Shown: positions 23,357 to 33,008 of the stretch, in pieces | Layout: the number at the start of each line of letters is the position of its first letter | How positions within the stretch are numbered: position 1 is the stretch's first letter | Assembly (NCBI GenBank): GCA_003574685.1 | Contig: QOCQ01000025.1 | Coordinates: forward strand, 30,122 to 94,121 | DNA: 64,000 nt | Direction of reading: 5' to 3' | DNA from: Rhodospirillaceae bacterium SYSU D60007 | Lineage (GTDB): Bacteria; Pseudomonadota; Alphaproteobacteria; Reyranellales; Reyranellaceae | The notes under the pieces: model-generated | The model's input: the letters and a program-made list of their open reading frames with translations, nothing else | What the model was told of the DNA's origin: nothing | The model's database searches: none | Position numbers and translations under genes: made by a program

Positions 23357-24613
23357 ATGGGATTCAATCCATTTAAGGAGCGGGGCATTCCGCTCGAAAA
23401 GCAACTGCGCACCTGGACGGAGCTTAACCTTCAGCCTTACGACAAGGAGGCCGTCCATCCGTTCAGCCGTTGCCGGGGAATCCTGGCGAACGGCATCGAG
23501 GTCGAGGCCGTCATGTTCTCTCACAGCATGGCGCGCAATGTGATCGATCCCGAGCTCAGGAAGAAGCTGGCCATGGTGCGCCGCGTGGAGGCGCAGCAGC
23601 AGAAGGCGATCAACTGGCTGATCCCCGGCAACGAAAGCACGCTGGAGGTCACCATCGGCTACGAGCAGGTGGCGGTCGATCTGACCGCGTGGGTAGCGCA
23701 AAACGAGCCGGACCCGTATTTGCGCCAGGTCTATGAGTTCGGCCTGCTTGAGGACTTCGATCACCTCTACCGCTACGCGAACATCCTCGACATGCTCGAA
23801 GGCAAGAAAGCCGCGAAGATCGTCGGCGAGCTCACCGAGATCACACCCGGCCGGCCGACCATCTTCGAGCATCGCGATCCGCGAGACGACGTGCGGCGGC
23901 CGATGACCGCCATGGCGGCGCACCCGCAGTCGGTCCTCAATGCGCTCACGGTCATGTCGGCCGAACAGCAGACCATGAATTTCTACATGACCATCGGCAA
24001 CCGCTACATGGAGCCGCTGGCCCGCGCGCTGTATCTGGAGATCGGCATGATCGAGGAACAGCATGTCACGCAGTACGAATCCATCCTCGATCCCGCCTGC
24101 AGCCTGATCGAGAACCTGCTGCTCCATGAATACAACGAGTGCTGGATCTATTGGTCCTTCATGCAGGAGGAGCCCGACCCGCGGGTGCGTGCGCTCTATG
24201 AGAAGCATCTGGCGATGGAGATCGAGCATCTGCGTATCGCCGGCGAGCTGATGCGCCAGATCGAACGGCGCGATCCCGAAGAGCTTCTCGCGGCCGGCTT
24301 CGACAAGCCGATGGTGTTCAAGGAGAACAAGAAATATGTCCGCAGCGTGCTCGAAAAGCAGGTCGACCTGACCGCCAGGGACACCGACTTCGTACCCATC
24401 ACGGACCTTCCGGCGGATCATCGCTACTTCGTGTACCAGTCCAGCGTCAACGCCGGCGAGAATCCGTCTGAAACCGTTATCAACGAAGCGATCGCTGCCA
24501 ACGGTGAGGAGTATCGCTACGAGTCCGAAGGCGACAATCCCGTCCCCGGTCTGTGCCGCGAGAAAAAGCGCAAGGACCGCAGCACTGAGTACGCGAAGCG
24601 TCTGGCAGCCTGA
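23357..24613 (+). CDS. Large ferritin-like (diiron helical bundle) protein, unknown function
   Basis: A 418-residue, mostly helical protein without a signal peptide. Ferritin-like diiron motifs are suggested by MIEEQHVTQYES (E-E-x-H) and by KHLAMEIEHLRIAGEL (E-x-x-H), with further Glu/His-rich helices LHEYNECWIYW and FGLLEDFDHLYRYAN. It is much longer than rubrerythrin or bacterioferritin. The ATG at 23357 has GGAG upstream; a longer frame to 23129 would read the groEL debris and is rejected. A hemerythrin gene follows 14 bp later, so the pair probably shares an operon concerned with iron/oxygen or redox stress; that is inference. Confidence 0.75.
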   Translation: MGFNPFKERGIPLEKQLRTWTELNLQPYDKEAVHPFSRCRGILANGIEVEAVMFSHSMARNVIDPELRKKLAMVRRVEAQQQKAINWLIPGNESTLEVTIGYEQVAVDLTAWVAQNEPDPYLRQVYEFGLLEDFDHLYRYANILDMLEGKKAAKIVGELTEITPGRPTIFEHRDPRDDVRRPMTAMAAHPQSVLNALTVMSAEQQTMNFYMTIGNRYMEPLARALYLEIGMIEEQHVTQYESILDPACSLIENLLLHEYNECWIYWSFMQEEPDPRVRALYEKHLAMEIEHLRIAGELMRQIERRDPEELLAAGFDKPMVFKENKKYVRSVLEKQVDLTARDTDFVPITDLPADHRYFVYQSSVNAGENPSETVINEAIAANGEEYRYESEGDNPVPGLCREKKRKDRSTEYAKRLAA

Positions 24614-24627
24614 CGCGGGAGGAGGCC

Positions 24628-25188
24628 ATGAGCACCATCGTCGGATCAAAGCGGCCGAAAGCCGATCCGATCAACCTGCCGGCCGTCATCTCGGCCGGCA
24701 AGAAGGTCCCGCCCGACGCCTTCAACCTCCTGATGCAGGATCATCGCGAGGTGCTGGAGCTGTTCCGGTGCTACGACCTCACGACCGATCCGAAGGCGCG
24801 CCGCGCCATTGCGGCGCGGATCTGCATGGACCTGAAGGTCCACATGGAGTTCGAGGAGGAGCTCTTTTACGAAGCGGCCCGCGACGTTCTGGATGATGAG
24901 GACCTCGTCGAGGACGCCGAAGAGGAGCATGACGAGGCAAAGGCCATTGTCGAGCGGCTGGAGGAACGCACCACTGTCGACGCTGCCTTCACGCGCGACG
25001 TTCATGCCCTGAAGGCTGCGATCGAGCAGCATGTCACGGTCGAGGAGACGGAACTCTTTCCCCGGCTCAGGCAAGCGTCTCTCGACAGTATCGCCCTTGG
25101 TGTCCCGCTATTCGTCCGGCGTGCAGAGCTGTTCGCGGCCCTCACTGGCAAGCCTCTGCCGGGCGTGGCTGCTCCAGCCAGTCAGTGA
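24628..25188 (+). CDS. Hemerythrin HHE domain protein
   Basis: A 186-residue protein with the hemerythrin helical bundle in residues ~30-150. Candidate iron ligands are in LLMQDHREVLELF, LKVHMEFEEELFYEAA, EEEHDEAKAIVE and IEQHVTVEETELFPRL. Members bind O2, NO or serve in iron/oxidative stress. It starts 14 bp after the ferritin-like gene with GGGAGGAGG as ribosome site. The C-terminal tail is not part of the domain. A second HHE protein is at 49989-50516. Confidence 0.93.
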   Translation: MSTIVGSKRPKADPINLPAVISAGKKVPPDAFNLLMQDHREVLELFRCYDLTTDPKARRAIAARICMDLKVHMEFEEELFYEAARDVLDDEDLVEDAEEEHDEAKAIVERLEERTTVDAAFTRDVHALKAAIEQHVTVEETELFPRLRQASLDSIALGVPLFVRRAELFAALTGKPLPGVAAPASQ

Positions 25189-25238
25189 TCTGACCTGTGG
25201 GGGCGGCGATCGTCTCGCGCGCCCCCACGGAAGCTGTC

Positions 25239-25541
25239 ATGGTAAGGATATTCCTCGCGCTGCCACTCGCGGCTGGAATCTTTCTGCTCGCGGCACCCTC
25301 GGAAACAGGCCGCGGCCCGAGGATCAACCCTGTCGGTGCTTGGTGCCTCGTGGCTGGAGCCGGAGCGTGGCCCCTGCTTCCACCGCAGGGCCAACCTTTG
25401 ACCACGATTGCGTTGTGGCCCGGTACTGAGACGAAGGACGTCCTCGCTGCCATTAACGCAACAGACGTCCGGCTTGTATGGGCGGATTCCACCATGGGCG
25501 TGGTCGTTGTGCATACAGCCCCACCTGCCGACGCAGGCTGA
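25239..25541 (+). CDS. Small exported protein, unknown function
   Basis: A 100-residue frame with an N-terminal hydrophobic segment (MVRIFLALPLAAGIFLLAAP) followed by ~75 residues including GAWCLVAGAGAWPLLPPQ and a compact LWPGTETKDVLAAINATDVR stretch that looks like real protein. It could be secreted or membrane-anchored. Its 3' end overlaps the following histidine kinase frame by ~60 bp. No family is recognised and an earlier in-frame GTG/ATG (25197) exists. Confidence 0.5.
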   Translation: MVRIFLALPLAAGIFLLAAPSETGRGPRINPVGAWCLVAGAGAWPLLPPQGQPLTTIALWPGTETKDVLAAINATDVRLVWADSTMGVVVVHTAPPADAG

Positions 25542-26188
25542 TCGCCAGCCGCGCTCCAAGGCTTCACCAGCAAACCCGCAAAGACAAGCAGGCCGAGGAA
25601 TTACGCGAGCTCCTGCTGCGCGAGCTCAATCACCGGGTCAGGAACCAATTCGGAGTCATCCGGACGCTCGTGATGCAAGGCAGCAGCAGCGGCCCTGAGG
25701 TGGAGGAGTACAAGAATATTCTCAGGGGCCGTCTGGAAGCGCTCGTCAGGGCTCATTCGCTGGCGATCGACAGCCGCCGGGGCAGCATCGACCTGACAAC
25801 GCTTGCCGCGCGCACGCTGGAGCCTTACGCCACCGGAAAGCCCGACGCAATCCAGATCGAGGGCGAGCCGCTGCTGCTCGAAGCAGGGCATGCGCTCTCG
25901 CTCAGTCTCATCCTGCATGAACTCGCGACCAACGCGGTCAAGTACGGCGCGCTCTCTGCACCCGAAGGAACGATGAGGCTGACCTGGCGTACCCTGCGGG
26001 ACAACACGGGCAGTCGGGTGGAGCTGGCATGGGTCGAGAGCGGCGGGCCTGCCGTCCGGCGGCCGGAACGGCGTGGTTTTGGAACGAAGCTCATCGAGCG
26101 AGCGTTTTCCTACGATCTGGGGGGCGAGGCAGAGATCGAGTTCCGACCGGAAGGCCTGCGCGTCAGGGCCTGGTTTCCGGCCTCCTGA
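25478..26188 (+). CDS. HWE/HisKA_2-type histidine kinase, sensor part missing
   Basis: A 236-residue frame containing only the catalytic half of an HWE-type kinase: H-box LLLRELNHRVRNQFGVI (H ~51), then the ATPase domain with LILHELATNAVKYGALS (N-box), WVESGGP and RRGFGTKLIERAF. The N-terminal sensory (PAS) domain found in the homologous kinase at 27586 is absent, and the first ~40 residues are not conserved-looking, so the gene is truncated or starts internally without an ATG. It probably phosphorylates the response regulator at 26219, 30 bp downstream. Confidence 0.8.
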   Translation: MGGFHHGRGRCAYSPTCRRRLIASRAPRLHQQTRKDKQAEELRELLLRELNHRVRNQFGVIRTLVMQGSSSGPEVEEYKNILRGRLEALVRAHSLAIDSRRGSIDLTTLAARTLEPYATGKPDAIQIEGEPLLLEAGHALSLSLILHELATNAVKYGALSAPEGTMRLTWRTLRDNTGSRVELAWVESGGPAVRRPERRGFGTKLIERAFSYDLGGEAEIEFRPEGLRVRAWFPAS

Positions 26189-26218
26189 GGTGGCGCCGCG
26201 TGCAAAAAATGGTGAGGC

Positions 26219-26608
26219 GTGCAGGGTGATGTCGCCAAGAGTGCGTTGGGTCTGCGCGTGCTGGTCGTGGAGGACGAGTTCCTGATCGCGATGGAAACCG
26301 AGCAGATGCTAGCCGATCTCGGCTGCATCGTGATCGGGCCAGTCCCCACCGTGGCGCGCGCGCTCGCACTGTTCGACCGCGAGAAGCCGGACTTCGCGAT
26401 CCTCGACGTAAACCTGGGCAGGGAGCGATCAACCCCGGTCGCCGAGGCGCTCAGGGCGGGCGGTGTGCCGTTCGCGCTTGCCACCGGCTACAACGGCTCC
26501 CAGTTGCCCGAGAAGGCGTTCCGCAATGCGCCGCACCTCGGAAAACCCCTCGACCGCAATCTGCTCGTTCGCGCCCTCGCTCGTGTCAGGGACCGGCCGG
26601 GCGGATAA
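26219..26608 (+). CDS. Single-domain response regulator
   Basis: A 129-residue receiver domain with no output domain. VLVVEDEFLIAME carries the acidic pair, FAILDVNLG the phospho-acceptor Asp (~D63), ALATGYNG the Thr switch position and HLGKPLDR the conserved Lys. The start is a GTG. This subtype (LDVNL, ATGY, KP) is the same as the receiver fused to the hybrid kinase at 27586. Such stand-alone receivers act in phosphorelays or by protein-protein interaction. Confidence 0.9.
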   Translation: MQGDVAKSALGLRVLVVEDEFLIAMETEQMLADLGCIVIGPVPTVARALALFDREKPDFAILDVNLGRERSTPVAEALRAGGVPFALATGYNGSQLPEKAFRNAPHLGKPLDRNLLVRALARVRDRPGG

Positions 26609-27084
26609 CTTCGAGGATCTCGGATATTCGTCTGAGAGGGTGAGGACTCGTGCTTCTTCTTGTGGAAAGGATGCGTCTTGCTGCTCAAATCGGTCAGTAT
26701 CGCGCTCCCGCCATAGCCCCCGCTACGGACTATGTCAAAGAAGCCGACCTGCGCTTGTCATCGGTACTGCCACGACGATCAGCGCAGCACGCCTACCGCC
26801 GATACTAACCGCTCAGACCAACGGCGTGGCACGCTCTCGCAACGGTTGCTGGCAGCCGGTGGACCCGACTGCTGGCGAGCGGACGGCAATGCCTAACGTT
26901 GAGCAGCGACCCAAGTATCTGGTCGGGATCACTTTATTCGCGCGCCAGCTATGCTGCTCTTCGATCCACAGTCTTGCGTGATCGAATAGGCCTGTTCTTT
27001 TTCACGATGTATTCGCAATGAGCCGTAGTACCGCGCTGTAGTCTTGGGCTCCCAACAACAATACCAAAAGGGCAGCATCCCGAG
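26609..27084. other. Intergenic stretch without a supported gene
   Basis: Lower GC than its surroundings and no recognised element. Two short frames overlap here: one from a GTG near 26650 encoding LLLVERMRLAAQIGQYRAP and more (~52 residues), and one from an ATG near 26730 encoding a Cys/His-bearing ~54-residue peptide (KKPTCACHRYCHDD and RRGTLSQRLLAAGGPDCW). Neither has a good ribosome site or a family I know; decayed coding sequence is possible. Confidence 0.35.
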
Positions 27085-27408
27085 ATGAAATACGTGAACC
27101 TGTTTCCGCGGCCGGTGGAGTGGAACATCGGCCTCGGACCGCGGCATTTGAACTCGATCGACGAAGCTATCAGTGCCATCGAGATGTGGCTTGCGGTGAC
27201 CCCGGACCTGCCACGCTACCGTGCGCTGCGCCAGCGCATGCTGACAGTACTGGAGATGCTGCTGCATGTTCGGATCGAGCCTCTCGATGCCGACCTCGCT
27301 TCGGCCAAGCTGGCCTTGAAGGGCCTAGTGCGTTACACGCGGACGGTCGAGGCGCGCCAGCGTGCCGCGGGAACCCCACCGAGGACGTTCACCCACGTCA
27401 CCCATTGA
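27085..27408 (+). CDS. Small conserved-looking protein of unknown function
   Basis: A 107-residue protein beginning MKYVNLFPRPVEWNIGLGPR, with helices DEAISAIEMWLAVTPDLPRY and LTVLEMLLHVRIEPLDADL. Length and the pattern (short N-terminal strands, then a helix ending in W/Y and a second helix) recall DUF982-like proteins, but the match is weak. No signal or membrane segment. It lies between two two-component loci in an accessory-looking region. Confidence 0.55.
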   Translation: MKYVNLFPRPVEWNIGLGPRHLNSIDEAISAIEMWLAVTPDLPRYRALRQRMLTVLEMLLHVRIEPLDADLASAKLALKGLVRYTRTVEARQRAAGTPPRTFTHVTH

Positions 27409-27585
27409 GGCCAGCATCACTGCGGCCGACAAGCAGCGCTTCATAGCAACAGCTTCGGCATGGGGTCTGCTCGAGGGCATTAATCACCCCATGCTTCTCG
27501 CCTGTCGGCAATGTATGGGCAGCCATGTGCGTCGGCGCTTTGGCGGGCGCACCGACATGACGTAGGCTGGCCCGAAGAGGTCGAG

Positions 27586-29391
27586 ATGACCGTTGACAAC
27601 CTACTGGAAGCCTTGCCCGTTGCCGTCTACACGACGGACAGCGCCGGGCGGATCACGTTTTACAACAGCGCTGCCGCCGAGCTGTGGGGCTGCCGGCCGG
27701 AACTGGGCAGCGCCCGGTGGTGCGGCTCCTGGAGGCTCTACTGGCCGGACGGCCGGCTGCTGCCATACGACGATTGCCCCATGGCGGTGACGCTGAAGAC
27801 CGGCGAGCCCGTGCGCGGAGTCGAGGCGGTCGCGGAACGGCCAGACGGCACCTGGGTGCCCTTTATGCCCTACCCGACACCGCTGAGGGACGCGGATGGC
27901 AAGCTCACGGGGGCGATCAACCTGCTGATGCCGCTGCAGGACAAGAAGGAGCACGAGATCGGGCGGGCACGCCTTGCGACAATTGTCGAGAATTCCAGCG
28001 ACGCCATCATGAGCAAGACGCTGCAAGGCATCATTGAGACGTGGAATGCTGGCGCGGTCCGCATTTTCGGCTACGCGCCCGGGGAAATCATCGGCCAGCA
28101 CATCACGCGCATCATCCCGCCGGAACTGCACGCGGAAGAAGAAGACATCCTTGCAAGGCTGCGGCGCGGCGAACGGATCGAACATTACGAGACGGTCCGG
28201 ATCGCCAGGGACGGACGCCGCATCAACATCTCCCTGACCGCCTCACCGGTGCGCGATCCGGCCGGCCGGATCGTCGGCGCCTCCTCAATTGCTCGCGACA
28301 TCACGGAACAGACGCAGACGCGGCAGACGCAGGACCTGCTTCTGCAGGAGCTGAATCACCGGGTGAAGAATATGCTGGCGACAATCCAGGCGATCGCCAC
28401 GCAGTCGCTGTCACGGTCGAGCAGTCCGGCGGCTTTCGTCACGAGCTTCGTTGGTCGCGTGCAGGCGCTGGCCCGCGCCCATGACCTTCTGGTGCAAGGG
28501 GAGCTGCGGGGCGCCTGGCTGGCGGACATCGTGCGCGAGCAGGTGCTGCTGGGCGAAACGACCACTCGCATTGCCTTCTCCGGGCCGCCGGTCCGATTGG
28601 GCGCCCGGCTGGCAACGCATGTCGCGCTGGTGCTGCACGAACTGGCTACCAATGCCCGCAAGCATGGCGGACTCGCAACGCAGGAGGGCGGCCTTTCGAT
28701 CGCATGGCGGGTGGAAGACGGACCGGAGCGCACCCTCGTGGTGGAATGGCGCGAAACCGGCGGGCGCGATGTGCGCCCTCCCGACCGGCGTGGCTTCGGA
28801 ACGACCCTGATCGAGAAGACCCTCGATTCCAGCGGCGGCGGGGCAACGATGCGCTATGACCCTGATGGCCTGAGCTGCGACATCAGGTTGCCCCTGCCCG
28901 AAGCCGAGGAGCCCTCCCTGCCGCAACGGCTAAACAGGTCGCCGGAGGAACCAAAAGAACGCAATTGGCCGGCCTCGCGACACGCCGCGTTGGCGGGCAA
29001 GCGCGTGCTGGTGATCGAGGACGAGCCGCTGATTGCCATGCAAATCCTGAGGGACCTTGCCGACGCGGGTGCGCGTGTCGTCGGGCCTGCGGGGAACCTC
29101 GATGCGGCCCGACGCCTGGTGAATGAGGCGCAATTCGATTTGGCGCTGCTGGACGTCAATATCGCTGGCCAAGCGGTGGACGAACTGGCCGTCATGCTGA
29201 GTCACAAGCAAGTGCCGTTCGCCTTTGCCACCGGCTACCATCCTGACGCCGTCCCGCCGCGATTCCGGCACCGACCGCTGCTGGTCAAGCCTTTTCTTTC
29301 CGAACAGCTCCTCTCGCTGCTGGAACGCTTGCTGCGCGCGCCTGAGCAAGCCGCCGTTCGTGCCGCTAGGAACGAGCTGACGCACTCGTGA
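27586..29391 (+). CDS. PAS-PAS-HWE hybrid histidine kinase with C-terminal receiver
   Basis: A 601-residue soluble sensor kinase. PAS1 is residues ~5-125 (ALPVAVYTTDSAGRITFYNS), PAS2 ~130-250 (LATIVENSSDAIMSKTLQG, FGYAPGEIIGQHI). The HWE/HisKA_2 H-box is LLQELNHRVKNMLATIQA (H ~258), the ATPase N-box LVLHELATNARKHGG (~350) and RRGFGTTLIEKTL. The receiver spans ~473-590, with VLVIEDEPLIAMQ, LALLDVNIAG (D ~521) and LLVKPF. Input is unknown (PAS may bind FAD, haem or another ligand). The ATG at 27586 follows GAGGTCGAG. It could act in a light, redox or general-stress type phosphorelay. Confidence 0.92.
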   Translation: MTVDNLLEALPVAVYTTDSAGRITFYNSAAAELWGCRPELGSARWCGSWRLYWPDGRLLPYDDCPMAVTLKTGEPVRGVEAVAERPDGTWVPFMPYPTPLRDADGKLTGAINLLMPLQDKKEHEIGRARLATIVENSSDAIMSKTLQGIIETWNAGAVRIFGYAPGEIIGQHITRIIPPELHAEEEDILARLRRGERIEHYETVRIARDGRRINISLTASPVRDPAGRIVGASSIARDITEQTQTRQTQDLLLQELNHRVKNMLATIQAIATQSLSRSSSPAAFVTSFVGRVQALARAHDLLVQGELRGAWLADIVREQVLLGETTTRIAFSGPPVRLGARLATHVALVLHELATNARKHGGLATQEGGLSIAWRVEDGPERTLVVEWRETGGRDVRPPDRRGFGTTLIEKTLDSSGGGATMRYDPDGLSCDIRLPLPEAEEPSLPQRLNRSPEEPKERNWPASRHAALAGKRVLVIEDEPLIAMQILRDLADAGARVVGPAGNLDAARRLVNEAQFDLALLDVNIAGQAVDELAVMLSHKQVPFAFATGYHPDAVPPRFRHRPLLVKPFLSEQLLSLLERLLRAPEQAAVRAARNELTHS

Positions 29392-29468
29392 TGGGAACCT
29401 CACGGCAGTAACACCGTCGGTGCGTAGCCGATCCGGCGACGATCGGCCCATCCTTCTCTCTCTACCCT

Positions 29469-29495
29469 CGCCCCGCTTCGCGGGGCGCCTTTCTT
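29469..29495 (+). terminator. Terminator after the hybrid kinase
   Basis: A perfect 8-bp stem CGCCCCGC-TTC-GCGGGGCG followed by CCTTTCTT, 78 bp after the kinase stop codon. Confidence 0.65.
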
Positions 29496-29575
29496 GGTGC
29501 GCTGCGGGGCCTGATCGAATTCACCACCTGGCTATGTGTTCACGGCAGCCTCCACGATGAACGCGCACAAGCCTC

Positions 29576-31093
29576 TCAGACAACCGTATTCCGCTTGGCC
29601 GCCTCGCGGAACCACCGCGCGCTCATCTTGGGCGTGCGCTTCTGTGTCTTGAAGTCCACGTAGACCAAGCCGAAACGATTGCCGAAGCCGGCGGTCCACT
29701 CCAGGTTGTCCATCGTGCTCCAATAGAAATAGCCCATGACAGGAACGCCGTCTGCTGCGGCGCGCTGAAGCTGCGTCAGGTGGGCGCGAATGAACGTGAT
29801 GCGGTCGGTGTCATAGATGTTGCCGTCGCCAACGAGCACGTCTTCGCCTGCGCACCCGTTCTCCGTGATAAAGATCTCCTTCGGCCCCCAAAGCGATTGC
29901 ACGAATTTCGATGCCCAGTACAAACACTCCGGGGCGATGGGGAAATTGTTGATCGCCGCCTTCGGGTGTCCCTTGGCGTAGGGCACCGCCCGCCAACCGG
30001 GAGCCTGATCCGAGGCCAACACGTAGAACCTCGGCGCGTAGACGTTGATCCCGACGAAGTCGAGCGGCGCACCGATGATCCTGAGGTCCTCGTCGGTGAA
30101 CCTCGGCGCATCCTTGCCGGTCTCCTTTAAGTAACCGTCGGTGTACTTGCCTTCGAGCATGACCGTGAGGAAGGGCGCGTTCATTTCACGCGTGGTCAGT
30201 TTCGCGGCCGCGATGTGTTCGGGAGACTCGATCAACGGGACGGCGGTGTCGATGTTCTCTGCCGGCCCGACCTTGGTGCCTGACTTGGCTTTCGCCCGGA
30301 TCGCCTGCACGGCCAGTCCATGCGCGAGCACGGCGTGATGCCGAACCTGGTGGAACTCGGCCGGCGACAGCTTCAGGCCCGGCGCGAGATGGACGGTTCT
30401 TGGCACCGGACCCGGGACCTCGAAACCCCGATAGCCCGCGTCGGTGAACGAGCGGAACTCGTTGATGGTAAAGATGTGCTTCATGCGGTCGGAAAGCTTG
30501 TCGGCGATATATCCGGCGTACTCTCCGAAGGCTTTGGCCGTGTCGCGCGACTGCCAGCCACCCTTGTCCTGCAAGGCCTGCGGCAGGTCCCAATGGTATA
30601 GCGTGGCGAACGGCTCGATGCCGGCCGCCTTCAACTCGTCGATGAGACGGTCGTAGAAATCGAGACCCTTCGCATTGGGCTGGCCGGTTCCCTGCGGAAA
30701 CACGCGTGGCCAGGAGATGGAGAAGCGATAGGCCTTCGCGCCCATGTCCTTCATCAGCGCCACGTCTTCCTTGTACCGGTGGTAGTGGTCATTGGCGACG
30801 TCACCGGTGTCGCCGTTTCGGATGTTGCCCGGCGTATGTGCGAAGCGGTCCCAGATCGATTCGCCCTTGCCGTCCTCGTTCCACGCGCCCTCGATCTGGT
30901 AGGCCGATGTAGCAGTGCCCCAATAGAAACCGTCGGGGAATGTTCGCGCCGAAGCGGGTGCCGTGCCTGACTGGGCACCAGGCGACTGCGCTGGTGCTTC
31001 ACCGCTGAATGTCGCGAACGACAAGCCAATAGCCGCAGCACCAGCCGCCTTGAGTGCGTCGCGCCTGGCGAGTTCGGTATCTGAGTATTTCAT
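29576..31093 (-). CDS. Tat-exported glycoside hydrolase family 1 beta-glucosidase (copy 1)
   Basis: A 505-residue GH1 enzyme that should hydrolyse beta-linked glucosides or related glycosides in the periplasm. The N-terminus [20 protein letters not shown] is a twin-arginine signal, unusual for GH1, which is mostly cytosolic. The catalytic domain starts at [18 protein letters not shown]. The acid/base is E212 in FTINEF (the usual Pro after NE is Phe) and the nucleophile is E411 in IFITENG. The C-terminus ends in the GH1 pattern [14 protein letters not shown]. It is followed upstream by a paralogue at 31256 and an OprB porin at 33009 on the same strand, suggesting one glycoside-use operon. Confidence 0.95.
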   Translation of the reverse strand: MKYSDTELARRDALKAAGAAAIGLSFATFSGEAPAQSPGAQSGTAPASARTFPDGFYWGTATSAYQIEGAWNEDGKGESIWDRFAHTPGNIRNGDTGDVANDHYHRYKEDVALMKDMGAKAYRFSISWPRVFPQGTGQPNAKGLDFYDRLIDELKAAGIEPFATLYHWDLPQALQDKGGWQSRDTAKAFGEYAGYIADKLSDRMKHIFTINEFRSFTDAGYRGFEVPGPVPRTVHLAPGLKLSPAEFHQVRHHAVLAHGLAVQAIRAKAKSGTKVGPAENIDTAVPLIESPEHIAAAKLTTREMNAPFLTVMLEGKYTDGYLKETGKDAPRFTDEDLRIIGAPLDFVGINVYAPRFYVLASDQAPGWRAVPYAKGHPKAAINNFPIAPECLYWASKFVQSLWGPKEIFITENGCAGEDVLVGDGNIYDTDRITFIRAHLTQLQRAAADGVPVMGYFYWSTMDNLEWTAGFGNRFGLVYVDFKTQKRTPKMSARWFREAAKRNTVV

Positions 31094-31255
31094 GTCTTCC
31101 CCCTTTCAAACGCCCGTGGCGTGAAAAGAAAAGCGCGTTCCTGCCGGTTGCCGACCGGCGTCTGCCTGGGTGCCACGGGGCTGGAGTTCGGGCAGCGGAG
31201 GGTGGCCGGAACTATTGAGGAAATGGCACCGGTCACCGGCGCATCGGCTAGCGGA

Positions 31256-32779
31256 TCAGACAACGGCATTGCGCCGCGCCGCCTCCTTGAACCACTGCGC
31301 ACTGAGCTTCGGCGTGCGCTTCTGTGTCTTGAAGTCCACGTGCACGATCCCGAAGCGGTCGCCATAACCGTTGATCCACTCGAAATTATCCATCGCGCTC
31401 CACACGAAACTCCCCTTCAACGGAACGCCTTCGGCGGCGGCACGTTGCTGCCACATCATGCCGTTTCTCAAGTACGTCAGCCGATCCGAGTCATAGATCT
31501 TGCCATCGGCCGCCACCTCGTCGCTCGCCGCGCATCCGTTCTCGGTGATGTAGATCTCCTTCGGCTGCCAGATCGAGTGCAGGAGCTTTGGTGCCCAGTA
31601 TTGGGACTCTGGCGCGAGCCGATGCCAATCCGAGAACATCTTTGGCTGCGAGACGCTGAATGGCACCTCTCGGTACCCTGGCGGCTCATCCGACGCCATG
31701 ACGAGAAGCAGCGGGATGTAGACGTTGATGCCGACGAAATCCACCGGCGCCCCGATGATCTTCATCTCGCCGTCGGTAAACTTTGGCGCGTCTTTTCCGG
31801 CCGCCGTCAGGTAGGCGTTGTCATACCGGCCCTCGAGCATTGGTCCGAGAAAGTATTTATTCAAAGCCTTGGTGGCCGCTTCCGCGGCTCTGACGTGTTC
31901 GGGCGAGTCGATGATCGGGAGGGCGTGACCCATGTTTTCGGCGGGCCCTACTTTCGTGCCGGCGCGGCCCATCGCGCGGATCGCCTGCACGGCAAGGCCG
32001 TGGCCTAGCACCGCGTGGTGTCGTACCTGATTGAGCGGCCCGTCTTCAAGGAGGATGCCAGGAGCGGTCATCAGGCGAACCGCCTTGCCCTGCACATGCA
32101 GCTCCACGCCGCGGTGCGCTGTTTCCGTTAGCTGCTTGAACTCGTTGATGGTGAAGAAGTAGCTCACCCGGTCGCTGAGGACCTTCGCGACCGCGCCGGC
32201 GTACTCGCCGAACGCTTTGGCGGTCTCGGCGGACTGCCAGCCTCCGTATCTGTCCTGCAGGACCTGCGGCAGGTCCCAGTGGTAAAGCGTTGCAAATGGC
32301 TCGATGCCGGCTGCCTTCAGCTCGTCCACCAGCCGATTGTAGAAGTCGAGCCCCTTTTGATTGAGCTGTCCAGTGCCGCCCGGAAAGATGCGCGGCCAGG
32401 AAATGGAGAACCGATAGGCCTTCGCGCCGATGTCCTTCATCAGCGCAACGTCTTCCTTGTAACGGTGATAGTGGTCGATGGCGACATCGCCGGTGTCGCC
32501 GTTTCGGATGTTGCCCGGCGTATGTGCGAAGCGGTCCCAGATCGATTCCCCTTTGCCGTCCTCGTTCCAGGCTCCTTCGATCTGGTATGCCGACGTGGCT
32601 GTGCCCCAATAAAAGCCGTCCGGAAACTTACGGGCTGCACCGCGTGCAGCATTCTGCTGAACACTTGTAGACTGCGCATGCCCACGATCGCCAATCGCTA
32701 CCAAGGGCAAGCTCGCTGCGGCGGCGCCGGCGAACTTGATCGAGTCGCGCCTTGTGAACTCGGTCTTCTCCTCTTTCAC
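31256..32779 (-). CDS. Tat-exported glycoside hydrolase family 1 beta-glucosidase (copy 2)
   Basis: A 507-residue paralogue of the GH1 enzyme at 29576-31093, with long identical stretches (for example [20 protein letters not shown]) and divergent active-site surroundings, consistent with a tandem duplication followed by specialisation. It has a Tat signal ([20 protein letters not shown]), the FTINEF acid/base and IYITENG nucleophile motifs. The GTG at 32779 is chosen because AGGAGAG lies 6 nt upstream and the product then aligns with copy 1; an ATG 20 codons earlier lacks a ribosome site. Substrate range may differ from copy 1. Confidence 0.94.
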   Translation of the reverse strand: MKEEKTEFTRRDSIKFAGAAAASLPLVAIGDRGHAQSTSVQQNAARGAARKFPDGFYWGTATSAYQIEGAWNEDGKGESIWDRFAHTPGNIRNGDTGDVAIDHYHRYKEDVALMKDIGAKAYRFSISWPRIFPGGTGQLNQKGLDFYNRLVDELKAAGIEPFATLYHWDLPQVLQDRYGGWQSAETAKAFGEYAGAVAKVLSDRVSYFFTINEFKQLTETAHRGVELHVQGKAVRLMTAPGILLEDGPLNQVRHHAVLGHGLAVQAIRAMGRAGTKVGPAENMGHALPIIDSPEHVRAAEAATKALNKYFLGPMLEGRYDNAYLTAAGKDAPKFTDGEMKIIGAPVDFVGINVYIPLLLVMASDEPPGYREVPFSVSQPKMFSDWHRLAPESQYWAPKLLHSIWQPKEIYITENGCAASDEVAADGKIYDSDRLTYLRNGMMWQQRAAAEGVPLKGSFVWSAMDNFEWINGYGDRFGIVHVDFKTQKRTPKLSAQWFKEAARRNAVV

Positions 32780-33008
32780 GGCAACTCTCCTATTTCTCTC
32801 AAGAAACCGTCGCAGAAGAAGGAAATGCTCGCTCCTCACCCCGGATCACGCGCGTGCGCCCGGTGACATCGCATCTTCTTTCAGCGTCATCTGACGCAGA
32901 AGGTCATTGGCCCGCCGCATTGCTGCGTCCGATGCGTTTTTGGCGGGACCGGGCTCGGGCAACGCGTGAAAGACATGCGTTTCTCCCATTCAGCGACCTC
33001 GACAGCCC

